In this document: positions 33,801-48,117 of the stretch, one piece after another
Layout: every line of letters starts with the position of its first letter
Numbering within the stretch: the stretch's first letter is position 1
Origin: Nipponacmea schrenckii
Lineage: Eukaryota; Mollusca; Gastropoda; Lottiidae
Assembly (NCBI GenBank): GCA_030562195.1
Contig: JAUJPP010000005.1
Coordinates: forward strand, 23,795,106-23,859,105
Length of the DNA stretch: 64,000 nt
Direction of reading: 5' to 3'
Position numbers and translations under genes: made by a program
The notes under the pieces: model-generated
What the model was told of the DNA's origin: nothing
What the model saw: the letters and a program-made list of their open reading frames with translations, nothing else
The model's database searches: none

Positions 33801-36249
33801 AATGTCTATCAAAATAAACGTTAAGACAAAAACTTTTAACACGTGCCGTTGACTTTTAATCATTGGATCGAAATAATTTTGGAGCCACTTTGATGTTTTG
33901 CTGGTATCAGAATCTTTGAAGTTCGGTTGAAATAATCAAAATCAATATCTGAAGAATCAAGATTCTATGATTAAATTCGCTGGAAACCTTTTTTTGCTTT
34001 TCTCATATTGGTACTGATCCAACGATTTGAAGTGAACATTATTCCCAAACACGATTTGTATTATAACAAATTGATTAAAATATAAAAGAAGCCAAAATAA
34101 ATGAAGTATAGCGTTACTTGTCAGCACTCCTATACACGATGATCAAACTATGAACTTAAATGATATTTTCGAGTGTTTCGAACCAATACAAGTATCATTA
34201 ATACAAAGTCTTACACAACATTGGTTATTATTTTTAAAAAAATAATAAAAATATCACACATCTTATCGAAAAACTACTTCAGTAACAATTACAAAATTAC
34301 AAATATAATACAGATAATACTTATATTAATATTTATAATACAAGATTTGCAATCAATGACTTTTTTCCTGTTTGTTCGTTTGTAAAACTGTGTCAACCTT
34401 ATTAATTTTATTGCTGGACAATCTATTCAATCTATTTTTCGGAAAGCTCTATAGCTAAATTTGAAAATGGTATGGTATTTCTGTTTTGACCAAACATTTT
34501 TAAATGCGCTGGAATAAAAAAAGGAATTATCTTAGATTTTTGCTAGACAAGAAGTGAGCTATTGCATAATGTGGACTATTTTGTATCGAGTCTATGTAAT
34601 GAAATGAAATCAAACCAGATGCTGTATGTCATATAGGCTAATGTTTAAAACTTCAAGCAAAAAACAAACGATTGCCAAATTTCACTTTTAATGAAAGCGG
34701 CTGAGAGAACATCGGACGAAAGGTACAAAATACGGGGCAAAATGTCGATTTCCAAGCATTGTGCTGTACTCAGCTCTAGTTTGTGTTATTACTATGTATT
34801 TTTTACAAAGCAATCGATAATTTCAGATAAAATGACATTTATTTGAATCTACTGCCTCTACTTAAATGACAAACATTGCATAAATAGCAACCTCTTAAAA
34901 TCTAGAAATATTTTTGTTCAAACTATAATAGTTGGTTCTGTTACGCAACTAACCCTATCGTTTGTTTAACGGAATCTTACTGGAATTTAAATGGATTGTG
35001 AAGAGGTTTTCTAAAAAAAATATTGTGTATCGGGGATCTTGATAGTATAACATTTGCACTGTTTCAATTTTCAATCAGTCCTCTGTAATTATGCTTGTAT
35101 CACGTATGGCTTTTGGGATTAACGTAATCATTGATGATACTTATCCATTACCAAACTGGTTCTCATCATTATAAACTTTACAGTAGAAAGTTGTTTTTCT
35201 TGTCGAATTTTAACGCGTTTAGATCATCGTACTTAAGTTTTTAGTTGTTTGAGATGATGTTCGAGTGTTATTGTCGGGATTATGTTCCGATCGGAAATAC
35301 AGTTACAAGGTAAAAAGATTAAAAAGGCCCGATAAACTTTCAGAAAATACATTTTTGATTTCAGTATTATTATGCATATCATAAAAAGTATTAAATATAA
35401 TATTGACCTGGTGCCATACTAACTGGTTTGGTTAATAGTTACTATATAAAGCTAACGTGATGTTGATTTTAATTGGTAACATGGAAATAAATTACCAAAT
35501 AAATGAAACAAAATATCTCCCTGATGTATTTAACCTGATCAAAAAGGACTACTATAATTGATTCCTTCTATGTATACTTTATCAAGGCTTAATTTATTCT
35601 GTGTAGGATTCATTCGAGTGGTTGGTTGGCGGGGATATAATAGTTTCAAATTTTTGTTCTGACCTGTAATCTAATGAATAGTTGAAGTTGAAATCTGTGT
35701 ATTATTGGGTTTAGAATTGTAGAACTGCTAATACTATAGAGAGTGGTTTCCTGAATGATTGTTATAAAAACTAAATGATGACTCAATACATATATTCTGT
35801 CGTGAGCTCTTTTTGTTTTTCACAACTAATGAAACACAAAAATTCCTGCAATTAACAGTCGTGTCACTAACAAGATTTTTATGCATATTATCACATTTTC
35901 TACAATAAGATACTTTACATAAGGAAAAATTGCTTATGCGTAATATGTGTAGCCTACTTAAATTTTGTTATTCTCACTTTATATGCATTATGCAATATCA
36001 TTGTAAATGGTCATAATTCACGTTTTATATTATATTCAGATATTGCGAAGAAAAAAAAGCCATATTGGAAATAGAACAGATTGTGTAAATATAATATTGT
36101 AAAGTAATGATATATCAGGCTTTGAACTCAATTTGGTCTGTAGCTTTACACGAAGATGAATTTAAAGCCACAATTTGCAGAATGCGGCATCGAATCAAGG
36201 TAATCAAAGTAAATGTATAACTGGGAAAGACTACATGAACACTCAGTTA
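30861..36249. other. Probable intron or intergenic stretch downstream of the CLN3-like exon
   Basis: No coding exon recognised. A cluster of GACTC words lies at 32030-32445 (listed separately). Short open frames at 32626-32847, 33339-33619 and 34173-34385 show no domains. Confidence 0.4.
32033..32444. promoter_or_regulatory. Cluster of AP-1/bZIP-like TGACTCA motifs
   Basis: Exact TGACTCA/TGAGTCA occurs at 32183-32189, 32240-32246 and 32438-32444. One-base variants are at 32033, 32055, 32194, 32218, 32309, 32359 and 32371. The density is high for AT-rich DNA. It could be an enhancer in the CLN3-like gene's intron, or simply a decayed tandem repeat containing GACTC. Confidence 0.3.
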
Positions 36250-36460
36250 ATATGTCGGAGAGTAACTCAGCGTGAATCCCGGCCTGATCATGTGTCAGAG
36301 AGGAATCCCTAAAAAGACGATATTAAGATGTCGGAGAGTTACCCTGAAAAAAATTTCAGGAATATGTCAGACAGTTACCCCGAAAAGCAACCTATTAATA
36401 TATCAGGGAGTCAACCCGAAAATAAGACCTTATGAATATGTCACAGAGCAACCTCTCCCC
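36250..36460. repeat. Minisatellite, ~37 bp units, six copies
   Basis: The word tatgtcggagagt and its variants recur near 36252, 36292, 36329, 36364, 36401 and 36438, each followed by a taccc.gaaaa word. Period 35-40 bp. The 65-residue frame through it is not called. Confidence 0.8.
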
Positions 36461-36597
36461 CCAAAATGAATAACCCATTCGGTAGTCTTATACAAATGTA
36501 TCCCATGAAACTCAATTCAGTTCAATAATCCCGTCTATTCCAATAGTTAATGAAAGATTATGCTGTTCAGAAAATAATTATCATTTGATTATATAAT

Positions 36598-37515
36598 GAT
36601 TAGCAAGGTATTATACGCCCACTGGCAGCATCGAATTTGAATAATAAATTGGGAAAAAACTCAAGAAACATGCCAATGCTCGCACTAAGTTTCATCAAAA
36701 TCTTACGAAAATTGCAGCTTCTATTGAATCAACCTTTCAAAAAACGTTCATCAAAATTCGAACTTGCCGCTGCATTTTCAATTCTTATGCTCAAAATAAG
36801 TTTTATCAACCCACAATACAGTTTGACAGGATGGAAAAAATCCCCAAATTAAGAATTGACCGCCAATTTGTCAATTCCTATACTCATACCAAGTTTCATC
36901 AAAATCTACTGAAAATTGCAGCTTCTTATGCATCAACAATAAAATGTTGACGTGGTTTTGCTAAGCCAAGGGCAATAACTCTAACATTCATACTTGACCA
37001 ACGTCTTATCAATTCTACTACTCTTACTATGTTTCATTAAAATTCAAAGAAAATTGTAGCTTTTATTGTACCTATAATAAAATTTTGTCGCAATTTTACT
37101 AAGACAAGGACTCGTGAACCAGTCATCTTCAAATTCGAACTTGACTATCGTCTTAACAATTCCAATGCTCACACCAAGTTTCATTAAAATCCATTGAAAT
37201 TTGTAGCTTCTATCGCATCCAAAATAAAATTCGAACTTCACTACCATCTTATCAATTCCAATGCTCACAATAAATTTCCTTTAAATCCATTGAAAATTGT
37301 AGCTTCTATTGTGTCTACAACAAATATTGAGGCAGGGGCAATAACTCAAGAACCGTTTATTGAAATAATCAAAATCAAACATGACCGTCCTCTTATAAAT
37401 TTCAATACACCCACCAAGTTTCATTAAAATACTTAGAAAATTGTAGCTTCTATCAACAAATGTTGGCGGATCGACGGACAGGGGCGACGACAATATACCT
37501 TCACATACGCGTATA
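36598..37515 (-). mobile_element. Pearl-like element, ~6 units
   Basis: The left end reads tagcaaggtattatacgccc then actggcagcatcgaatttga, the mirror image of the right end of 22160-22845. Units of ~130-160 bp carry aagtttcatcaaaatc, tagcttctattg and aagggcaataact. The right end is gacggacaggggcgacgaca followed by atataccttcacat. The ACGG block is reduced to about two units. Several 65-77 residue frames inside are by-products of the repeat. Confidence 0.85.
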
Positions 37516-38224
37516 AATATGGTCTTGTGAAAAAAAAAATATCCTTTATGTACATTTAAAAAATAGATTTTAAAATGAGAAAGAGGCTAATACCTCATGT
37601 CCGAAAAACGCACCAAAGCACAGTTTAAAAAAGCTACAAGAAAAAAAACGAAAACGTATATTATGAAGCCCCAATACTCTTGAATATAAAAGCAGTTTTA
37701 AAAAATAGAGTAACTTCTTTAAGACTCTGATAGTACAAAACATCTACAAAAGCGGATAATCGAATCTCAAATTCATTACTGTGATCAGACAACAGCAATA
37801 TTGGATGAATATCAAAATCTGATAGTACAAGACCAAAATTAATCATGATAAAATTCAAACGTGCAGATAATAATGTAATCATGTGCTCAGTGAATTTCCT
37901 TTATGTTTCAAACTTGGTTCATGCCTTGGGAAATTGTATTTCGAGATTCCTCAATTATCAAACATAAACTCACAGAATATTCTCAATTACCTTAACTTTC
38001 TAATTTCCATTTTCTTGGAATACTCAATTAAATAACACAAACAATTTCCCACTGGAAACAGCTTGATTGATAGAAAGCCAATATTTTTCAACCCATTACG
38101 AAAAGCGTCTAAAGAAATATGACATTTGACAAAATAGATTTAAAAAATGCATTGATGGACAATCAAATCTATCCTTCAGAGAAAGCTATTAATACGAACA
38201 TCTTGAAGGGGTTAAAATTTTTAG
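37516..38224. other. Gene-free stretch
   Basis: Nothing supported. Confidence 0.4.
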
Positions 38225-38740
38225 AAGCGCGTTGGGTCACCCAGCTTCCGGTGTATGTAAGAAATCAGTACAAAAACTATACATATATACTATCAGGCAT
38301 AATTAGAACCCTTTTAGAATAAAAAATCAAAACCGGAAGTGATACTTTATGTGTCATCACAGAACGGTAACATTCAGCAAAATTTTAATAAGTCAGCTAA
38401 TTTTTATCCGATTTGTCCGATTTTGGTGTTTTTCGAAACCTTGTTACTTTATCTAAAACTTGTTGGGAACAGTATTTTGATTTTCAAGTTTAAATTTTTT
38501 AAATGCCCGATTGAATTTTTTTGAAAATTCAAAAGGCCAAATCAAATGACCTTGACCTTCAATGACCCTGAATTTTTTCAAGTTGAATGTTCTTGACCTA
38601 AGCTATCCACACATATGCCTATTATGATCGACAACAATATTTTTGGTACCCGTTTTAGTTTTTTGAAAATTCACAAGGCTATATCAAATGACCTCGGCCT
38701 TCAATGATCATGAATTTTAAAACCGCATCATAAAAAAATT
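38225..38740 (+). mobile_element. Family C, copy 3, without the pearl-like array
   Basis: It matches copy 2 on both sides of the array: cagcttccggtgtatg, accggaagtgat and tttttatccgatttgtccga on the left, then ccttgttactttatctaaaa directly joined to cttgttgggaacag, followed by atgaccttgaccttcaatga. In copy 2 the ccttgttacttttt and gttgttggg words are about 700 bases apart. An internal piece is also duplicated (aaaattcaaaaggccaaatc at 38525 and a similar stretch at 38667). Confidence 0.7.
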
Positions 38741-41700
38741 TCTACCATTTCCGGTTTTTGCGTGAGAGCTTCCGGTTTTTTAGAACCCTGCTGGGATCTG
38801 CACAGATATCAATAGTAGCTTCCTGTTGAGCCCCAGTCGGTGGCGTCATAAAAGACGTTAGATTTAGTGGAATTGCAAGCTGCAACATCTATCCATGTTT
38901 GATATAGTAGATAAATTTCAACCTCTTGTTTTATTCACAAAAATAAATATTATTGACAATTCTGACCCTAAATATTTTTATGATGGAACCTTAAAAACTT
39001 TCTCATTAATATGCAATTAACTTTAAACTGTGGTGTAACAATATTACATAATAAAACTTCGCGTATATTTTTTGAAACCATAGAGGTTGTTTGCCACTCT
39101 CGGAACTGTTCACAGTTCTAGTTCAATGTGTTAATGGTTGAGATAAAACAATACTTTTGACACAGATATAATGTAATATCTGGTAATGCAGTGCTGTTTG
39201 ATACTTGACTTGATAGTATGACTGAACTACATAAAATCCATCTTTCCAAATATATCTAGATTTAGTGGATTCGAAGTATGTAAATACTCCCATGCGCCTG
39301 TGGAGTGAACCCTTTTCGGCTTCAAATCTGCAAAATCTCAAAAGGGTGTAGAATGATCATGGATAAGTACATTTGCCTTAAATCTGGTTTGGTCCCGAAG
39401 CACATTGTGTAATAAAGATAGGAAAATTGTCACTTTTTCGAACCGAATCTTTGCTATTGTATGCCTTGAATATGAGTCAATGATTAGCTGACATAATCCC
39501 GTCTCAAGTCTGATGTATTGTCTAAAATTGCCAATCACATGGTCACGATATCGTCTTGATATTGTATCCAACGCATAAACCTAATTACCATTCAAATCAT
39601 ACTTTTAATTCTTCGTTTATGAGTAGTCGTTGTATTTAGATCGTTTCATGTATTAAATGGCGCTCATTTGTACTGACAATGGAAATTGAATTTCCCGGGA
39701 ACTGTAGTAGACTACTGAAATTTTGAGGAAAGAGGTTGCTCTCGTATAAGCATCTCCACACAGTATGGTGGAATTGAAATAGTGTTCCTCTGATAGAAAT
39801 TAATGCAATGAGAAGCCAAGAAATTTTGAAACCATTGTTTTGTTGTTAGTTTAAAAAAAAAATATTCCTTTGGAAAACAATCGATTTATAACATTTATTC
39901 TCTACTGGTGTTACTTGCATTTATCAATGACAAAGTATTCAGAAGTGATTATTGGAACTTCACTAAGTAGTCAACTTTCATCCCGTAAAAATTATTCACA
40001 AACTAAACACACCTTTGAAGAAGTGACATACACATAGCATCTAGAAACATTAGTATTTGGTCAATTTGACATCAGACGCCTATGTTTTATTAGCGACTTA
40101 TCGTCTTACTTTCTTACAATTCTACCCTGGTCATCAAGTGGAAGTTGATGATTATTTATACGATGATATTCCCAGACTATTAGAAATCGAAATCTACTAG
40201 ATGAGTTTGTATCCCGATTTTAGTATCACTTTTGTCGAGTTTCTCATTAAAGTTATAGATTGAAAAATGTTATTTAAATTTTACCGAAGATCATTATATT
40301 ATACTGTTGTAAACAAGAAATTTACTTTAGAAAGGTTATTGAGTAAAAATCACGGTTCAATACAAGATGACCATGTAAATATCTGATCAGTGTCTGGACG
40401 AGTTCAATAATTTACATTATAACGTATATTTACACTGTCGTGAATGAAAAATGAATGGCCTAAGGCTTTAATATTTCATGACTTCAGACTTTGATTAAAA
40501 AGGATTCGAAATCATACAACATTATCGTTTTGGCAGATAAAGATATTGATTTCAAAATATAATTTTAGAACTCCTGTGAGATATTTAGTGATTATGCCCA
40601 CGTAATATTTAATTCTTATATTTATTCGTCGAGTAATTAAACTGTGGTACATAAGGGTAAATGATTTGTGAAAGTAGCTATGTGATGTATGTGAGTATAC
40701 GTTTGTGTTTAAAGTGTTCAATATGTACTATCTGGTCAAACTAGAAACCCCTAGTTAAGACATGTTTTTCAAAGAATGGAACAAAACAAAAGTTCAATCT
40801 AACACATTATCATGAAAATTTTCTTCACAGATAGTGGACTACAAAGATAAATCAGATTTCAAGTTTAAGATCAGGTGACCGGAAGTCAAGTTAGAGTCAT
40901 AAATGAAGTATTCGTAATTCGTACAATTTTTAACACAGATGATGTGTACCACAAGAGATAGTCAATTGAGCCACAAATGTTATTAAAATGATTGGCAATA
41001 AATGGACATTATAATGGCAACTTAACTTATACTGATATTTAGATATTTGCGTTTTAATGTTCAATTTATTGATACAGTTAATAGACTTAAAAAGTAAATA
41101 CAGTTCAGTTTCATAACATTTTTATTTAACTATGTGGCTGCCGTGGCAATTATGATGCGTACCAATACTTACAAATAGTTATGTAACAAATGTTATATAA
41201 AAAGCTCCTAACCCTAAACAAAGCTGTTTCAACCTTTTTTTTAAAAAAAGCTTTCGCAGTGTGATAAAGAAATAGGTCGAACTTATTTTTTCTTCCTGAT
41301 GGTGGTATATTGTCAACCACTTAAAACCACGTACTTAACGAATTATTAAGGTTATTCTGAGAGAAACCAGATATGAGGGTGTTTTGTTATTCAGTTAGTT
41401 TCTAATGAGACCTTAAGGAGAGTGTTATTACGCCACACAAGGAGATGGTGACGTATACAAACGATAGGAATAAGAGCAGAATAATGAGACAATTAACCGG
41501 GCAGAGGTAAATTAACCTCTTTATTTAACCACTTGTATAGATGAACCCAGGTTCATTATATATATATATCATATTCTTTGTATTAAAAGAAATTTATATT
41601 TATTATTTTAATAGCTTGACGGATGGCGAAGATATTGCGTAGAACAGTATTTGTTTTTCCAGTGAAAAAAGATATAAAATGGAATGTCAAATCACGTTCA

Positions 41701-41929
41701 AAGACAGGCGTCGTTTAGCGTAATGTAAGGTGAAATTATTATATTTAATCTATGTTCAACTTAAGTGGAATTCAAATTTGAAAAAAACCAAACACGTGTT
41801 TGACCTAATTGAATAAATTTTCATCACTGCATTTTTAGTCGCTTTTAACTTGTAACATTAATCGTATTTTTAAGGTATCGTGATGTTTATATTTTTATAT
41901 TTTTATATGTTTTCATGACAGTGTTTTAT
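38741..41929. other. Gene-free stretch
   Basis: A further cttccggtttttt word at 38768 may be the outer end of family C. No gene seen; the minus-strand frames at 39123-39571 and 40512-40721 have no recognisable domain. Confidence 0.4.
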
Positions 41930-42080
41930 CCCTGTGAATATGTATTAGTATATTTGAGACTAGTGTCTCGCAAGCCAATCTGGCTGGGCAGCGAATACTT
42001 TTAACTGTATTTTACTTGTATATTGATTATGTTTTACGCTGTATGAGACTCTAATAAACCATTATTATTATTATTATTAT
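41930..42080 (+). mobile_element. 3' end of a LINE (tail only)
   Basis: The sequence ends in gagactctaataaaccatta followed by a short ATT array, the typical 3' end of CR1/L2-like elements. The preceding ~130 bases (gactagtgtctcgcaagcc, gctgggcagcgaatac) are richer in GC than the neighbours. No reverse transcriptase is visible upstream, so this would be a strongly 5'-truncated copy. Confidence 0.5.
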
Positions 42081-44027
42081 GATTATGTAACAATGAAAAA
42101 TTAATAATCTTGTGGAGATTATCATGTGTAAAAGTAAACCTTAATTAAAATAAATAATTCGATGTCATTACAAAAAAATTCCGAAGAAAAATCTCAAGAG
42201 AAATTGAATCCTCTTCAACATAAATTTTCATCTTGACAGTAGAGTATGGATTGTCATCATAGAGTGCAGAATATTAGTCATGTTTGGTTTATATTCTGTA
42301 ATCAGTTTATGTAAAGTATTTAATAATAACATTGCAACAACATATCGACTTTATTCATAGATTTTACCTATCATTTCTATCAAATTTGAACCCAATTAAA
42401 GATAATCGTAAAAATTAAATTGCTTTTAGTATTTTTTTTCCTTAAAAATATTAATCATGTGGGGATTATCGTACGACATAGTAAACCTGAAGTTAAATAA
42501 ATAATTAAATGTCATTTCACGTGTCATTTACAACAATACAACTTATTCTATATCATTATCAAAAATTCATCATATTAAAACCCACATGAAGAAGTCTTTA
42601 AACATTTCTTGAGAACTTCGGTATGCTATGCTTCAGATTTGTGGGTCAGCATTCCTTTAAAGTGGAAAAAATTACAGTTCTGGTTATGTTACTATAAAAA
42701 AAAAGATAAAACTATTGTCGTTTTCAATAAATTATCACAAGCATTTAAATTGACCAGTGTTATACTATTAATCTGGTGGGATTCTTTCAGTTTAAATTTC
42801 AGGTATATTACTAGTATATTTAAATTCCAAGGGTATTAATCTGAACGCCTTGTTCATTGTTCGCTTGCTGAATTGACAACGTTTGTAGATACGAGTTGCA
42901 CCCCTTGCCAGAAAACGTCTTTTCCCAATATTTTTCGGATGTTTAAACATCAGTATGGTGGTTAACACTGATGGACTAGCGATTGAGCGTTTTGAATATC
43001 ATATGAATCTTAACTTTGGATTATAAGGCCCTACCCCAAGTATCTCAACCACCATAGGGACAGGTTGAACAAAAAGCACGGGTCCTCACTCTGAAGAACC
43101 CCCCTCCCCACACCCAGAAAATTGCTGTGTTTTATCCTATGCGTAATGTACTGTTATCTGGGCAAACCTTGCAAATTATTATAAAACTGTTTTTCTGTCT
43201 GAACAAAATTCTCTTTAACGCTGATGTAATAACAAAAAATGGAACAATCTCCAAGACAGAAAATAACTTTTCATCCTTTGGGTTTTGATTTTCAATTTGC
43301 TGCCAACATTATGGTTTAAAGAGGGTTTTTTGGAGTTTTTTTTTTGTTACGTGATATATTCTTTACTATGATTATACTTTGTTGTAGTTCTATGGAAGCA
43401 AACGACCTACCAGGAAATTAAGTTTACTGAATCCGACATGATATGCCAAAGTTTGCACTTCCATCGATGAAGTTTTACTATTACGGTCAAAACTTTAATT
43501 AATATATATTCTAGCCGTAACGGCGTAATATTGATGACGTCAAGTCTACTAAGAACCATGTCTTCATCAGCCCAGAAGGGACAGAAATGTAGGGCGTAAA
43601 ACTCCATGTCATTTTTTAATATACTAAGCAGACATAATAGAACATATGAAAATGTGACTGCGTACGGCTCTTCCATATGGCATGAGATAATATGATCCGT
43701 ACCCCGTTTACTTTTGTACTTTTAGCACTCAGCGCTAGACATAATTACGTGGTATTGATATCTCATCTCAATGAATCTTAGTTATGGTATCATTGAAATA
43801 TCCAGTATTCCTGATTCTATATTTGAAATGGTTGAATCAGGCTCACATAACTGTCTAATACTAGCTATCATTGTCTCTTTAAGTGTAAATCGAGACATTC
43901 GAAGAGAGAGGAGCCGAAATTTCAAGCTTTAAATGTAAAATATTGCTGATTGGTTTGTCTGGTTGTCGTGAAACGGCTACTAAATATCGTGCTTTGACTT
44001 TTAAAAACATTCACGTCAAACTATTCC

Positions 44028-44060
<33 letters not shown>

Positions 44061-47000
44061 GCTTGTGTTATTATTCTGAGCGTGGTATAAATTTCGAAAT
44101 ACAATCCAGTCACAGTTACATTCTCACACATTAGAAATGCTTATCATAGCGTCTCGGGATTCTGTTTGAAATATACTGAGATACGGAGCAGTTTCTGATA
44201 TACTGTGATAATGATCAATCATGTTTCAGAATGTGCAGACATACTGTTGAATACTAATAGATAATAGTTGCATGCTAATTGGGAATCTTTACCAACGTTA
44301 CTACGTTACCAAATGTTATAGTTCACAATCACGGAAATTATTTCTGCTAATTGACTAATTAAGCATAAGAGTACACATAATAAGTGTCGATGTAAACCAT
44401 CTTTTGATACAACAATAAAAACAATACATCTATCTAACAAACACAAATCCTTCAATTATAAACATTTCCTTTAATAACTTAATCATATTGACCCGTGGTC
44501 AAGGTTATTTGGACATTAGCTCTTCTGTCAGCAGTAAACATTGAATTTTATAAGATTAACTTGTACTTTCCTATTCAACCCTGAACCGGAGAGTATGATT
44601 ACACAGTGCTTATTATTTCTTGTCTATTTTTATCAACGGCTGCTACTAACTGCCACACTTTCTTGCCTGAATATTTCTTCCAAGATGGTGCGAAGTGGAT
44701 GGATGATTTCTGTATGCAAATAGCGCATTAAGTCGTTTTCTAGAAATGTTTGCTATCATTTCCCTTTAGTGCAAGAAAGACAACGGAAGACGAAATTAAT
44801 AATATGTAAAATAAACCGAGAGTAGTTTTAAATTTTTTTTTACTTTAATATAAAACTAGTTATTCAAAACTTGATTGCTTTTTGCTTTAGGATGTTTAAG
44901 TGGTCACTGATTGTTAATCCCAATTTAAAAAACCTTCCGTTTTATGCATGATGTATTGTAGTTGCTATAGCGGATTTCCCGGTGGGTAATTGCGAGTGAA
45001 TGGTAGAGATAATTTTAAAATCTAAAACTTGCAGGCAGTTGTTTTAATTACTTGCCGGGAAAATAGATGATACTGTGTGCAAAAGGCATATCAAATCAAC
45101 CGTTAATATGATATTTAGATTGGCTAAAATATTACACGACGAAACAATTAACACCAAAACGGCATATATATTGACTTGCATCTGCTTCGGAACATAATAT
45201 TGATAATTATGAGCGCAATTAACTAGGTGACGCTTCTTCACAACATCTACACATAGGTCGTCTATCATTTTTATCAGAGACATGGGGTTGAGATTCGACC
45301 AGTTTATTTGTTAACATTACATCTGTACGACAAGAAAGTCTGGAGTATGTATGTTTAACAGATAATTGAGTAAAATAATGAATTGAATACAAAAAAAATA
45401 TCCAATATATTCTGTAAAGTAGACACGGTCAAAACGACTGTGGGCCATAATATTGAAGCCGCCTGTTCTACAGGCTCTAGAGCTGGAAATCAGAAACAGA
45501 ACAGAAACACGCTAATGAATCTGTGGCTGCTGCCCATGCAACATTTCCCTTCTGATTTATACTCCATTGACCAAATAAGATAAATAAGTACATAAAAAGT
45601 TGAGAAATACTGTTATATAATGATCTGTGTATCATTTGAAAGTTGAGAATGATCGCTCAACGACAATGACCACCAATTGTATACCAATATCGTGTCAGGC
45701 ATTTCCTATTTTGCCCAATAAATTCTGCCCTATCAATGAACTGAATCGGAATTAATATTTCCCATGGATTGTCAAGCCCCTTAAAAGATTGTAAAACCAA
45801 CAAACAGGTTGCTAGTGTTTACTTGAGGCAAATTCATTGACTTCGGCGATAAAAAGCAGGCCCCATCACCACAGGTTGTAATCCTTGTAGTTTCAGACCA
45901 AGCCATCCGACTCCAAGTTCAGTTTATACAACACCCTCTTCAATATCGAAGAAACATTTGAATGGACTAACTATTCGATAAATTGAGGCAATGTTATTAT
46001 TCTGTTTGTGGTCTGTTATCCCTTTGTATCATTAGTGTACCATGTTTAATTAAACAAACAATTTAACCAATTTAACGTTACGAGTCATAAACATTTCTTT
46101 TTTACCATGAAGAATTTTCCTCGGGCATGTTTAACAACAGAATGCCATCTAGTTATAGAATACACATGAAGTAGGCAGTCACTTATAAATAGGTTTGCTT
46201 TTGAGGCGGCTTTGCTGGTTCAAGGTATCACACATATGAGGCTTAGATACAGGTGAAAAATATCCAAAGGCATTGGCAGGTTCTTATCAAAAATAACTGT
46301 TGCTAACTGAAATATATCACCCTAGCGACTTGATATTGTTCTGGATTTGTATTAGGGGTGATCTAAACAGATACTTAAAAATGGTTTCCTTGTGATTTGA
46401 TAGCTTTGAAACATGTTGGTAAACAGAAATTGAGTAAAATTATTGGAGACAATCCTACATTAAATTCAGTGTCTGAACCAGACCCTGAAGGCATATTCTA
46501 TTGAGACAAGTAGACTTCTTTTATCTATTATAATCTAATAAAAGTCTATAGTAGGTCAAAGAGAAATTATTCACTTAAAATAAATGTAACTAAAATGGTA
46601 AACAGTAACATGATAAAAGGTTCCCGTGTCTTTTTCAGAGGAGATGAGCTTTTAAAGAACCAACTATAAACACATTGCGATATTTTACTATGATGTTCAG
46701 TCGGTAAATGCGTTTATCTTGCTTGTAAAAGATAAATTGTCTTTGGAATTTATATTTTTATTGCTTAACCAGTCGATCTATTCAATATTAGTAACTATTA
46801 ATATGTACTCTAAACCGGTCAGACTTATTTGGACATGAGAGGCAAGTGATGTTGGCCAGAGAGAGATGTAAGGATTCATTTCAATAACTCATTTGCCATC
46901 AGTTTCCATAGTAAGTCACAAAATTCAACTTCTATGACTTTTCCAGATATCTTTTAAATATGTCACATGAACGCCTTTCAATACGTGGTTCCAAATATTC

Positions 47001-47709
47001 AATAAAGCATGACAACAAATATTAGTCAAAATTGGTATGCAAAAACCCCAAAACGAAGGGAAAATAGGATTTCTAAAAATAGCACGGATTTCTGAAAATA
47101 AGCACGGACTAAAAAATAGCAGGAACTAAATTTGTATACAATCATTAGCATAAAATGTTTTACTGGTCCATAAGTATAATGCTGATCAGATTTTGGGATT
47201 TGGAGTTAACATCTGTTCTAACCAGACAGGCTATGATGTAGTGAATGACTAACATGAATTATATTGATAGGATTTATATTCATGTATATTATTTAGAAGT
47301 GTTCCCTAATGTTTAAATATACATATATAGATGTTGATTTTCCTGTGTTGTGTTTTATTTAGATGATCCCCGAGAGACGCCGTCTGTCAACCAAACCAGT
47401 ATAGCATAACAGTACAGCACAGTTAAGATAAACAAACTTAATAAATAATGTACAGTATCACATTTATCATCCGTTGGAAACACTCAATATCTGAGTTCAA
47501 TAAATCAAAACGAATTCAATCCATTTCCAAAAGAATGTTATGTGTACAGAAATAAAAACCCAGATTAAAAAAAAGCCTTAGTCTTCACAATCATATTCCG
47601 TCTTTTTTTAAGTTCAGCCATTTCTACTGAGGTCAGTTGTACAACACTGTGTTCCTTCTAATCTAATACTATACTTCCGCACCTTGGTAGGAATGGTATG
47701 ATGAAGCTA
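42081..47709. other. Long gene-free stretch
   Basis: No supported gene. It includes a T24 run at about 44028-44051. A possible very short terminal exon follows a good acceptor near 47362 (gtgttttatttag, then DDPRETPSVNQTSIA and a stop), too short to call. The 89-residue minus-strand frame at 43407-43676 has no recognised motif. Confidence 0.4.
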
Positions 47710-47862
47710 CTCTTTTGATGCCGTTATTGTTGTTGGAGCGATTGAAATTTTAAAAAGACTCGGGTCCATGCCTTCTCTTGATCCACTGTTTCATCCATAC
47801 TTTGCGACTTGGTGATCTCCTTCCTGTTCGTCTCTGTCGCAACAATAACAGCATCAAAAGAG
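47710..47862. repeat. Inverted repeat (23 bp arms, ~107 bp loop)
   Basis: Left arm: ctcttttgatgccgttattg with ttg after it, 47710-47732. Right arm: its reverse complement with one mismatch, 47840-47862. Weaker pairing extends outward (gatgaag against cttcagcatc). It could be a very short MITE or a hairpin-forming transcript; no flanking duplication is clear. Confidence 0.75.
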
Positions 47863-48117
47863 TTTCTTCAGCATCATCTGACTAGGAATAATTGTTGACA
47901 TATGCGCAGTAAGAGAAAGTCGTAAGCAAATAGCTTAGTGTTACGGGCACATTGTAAGTTGTTTTCCACGCGTGGCATAAATTATCAAACGTGTGATATT
48001 TTGAATTCTGTCCAAAAAGGAAGAAATCGGGCTTGAAATCACCCGCACACTACAGCATTTTCTATAAGAAAACAATCACGAATGAAATTTTGCTAAGCTT
48101 GATGCTGTAGTGTGCGG

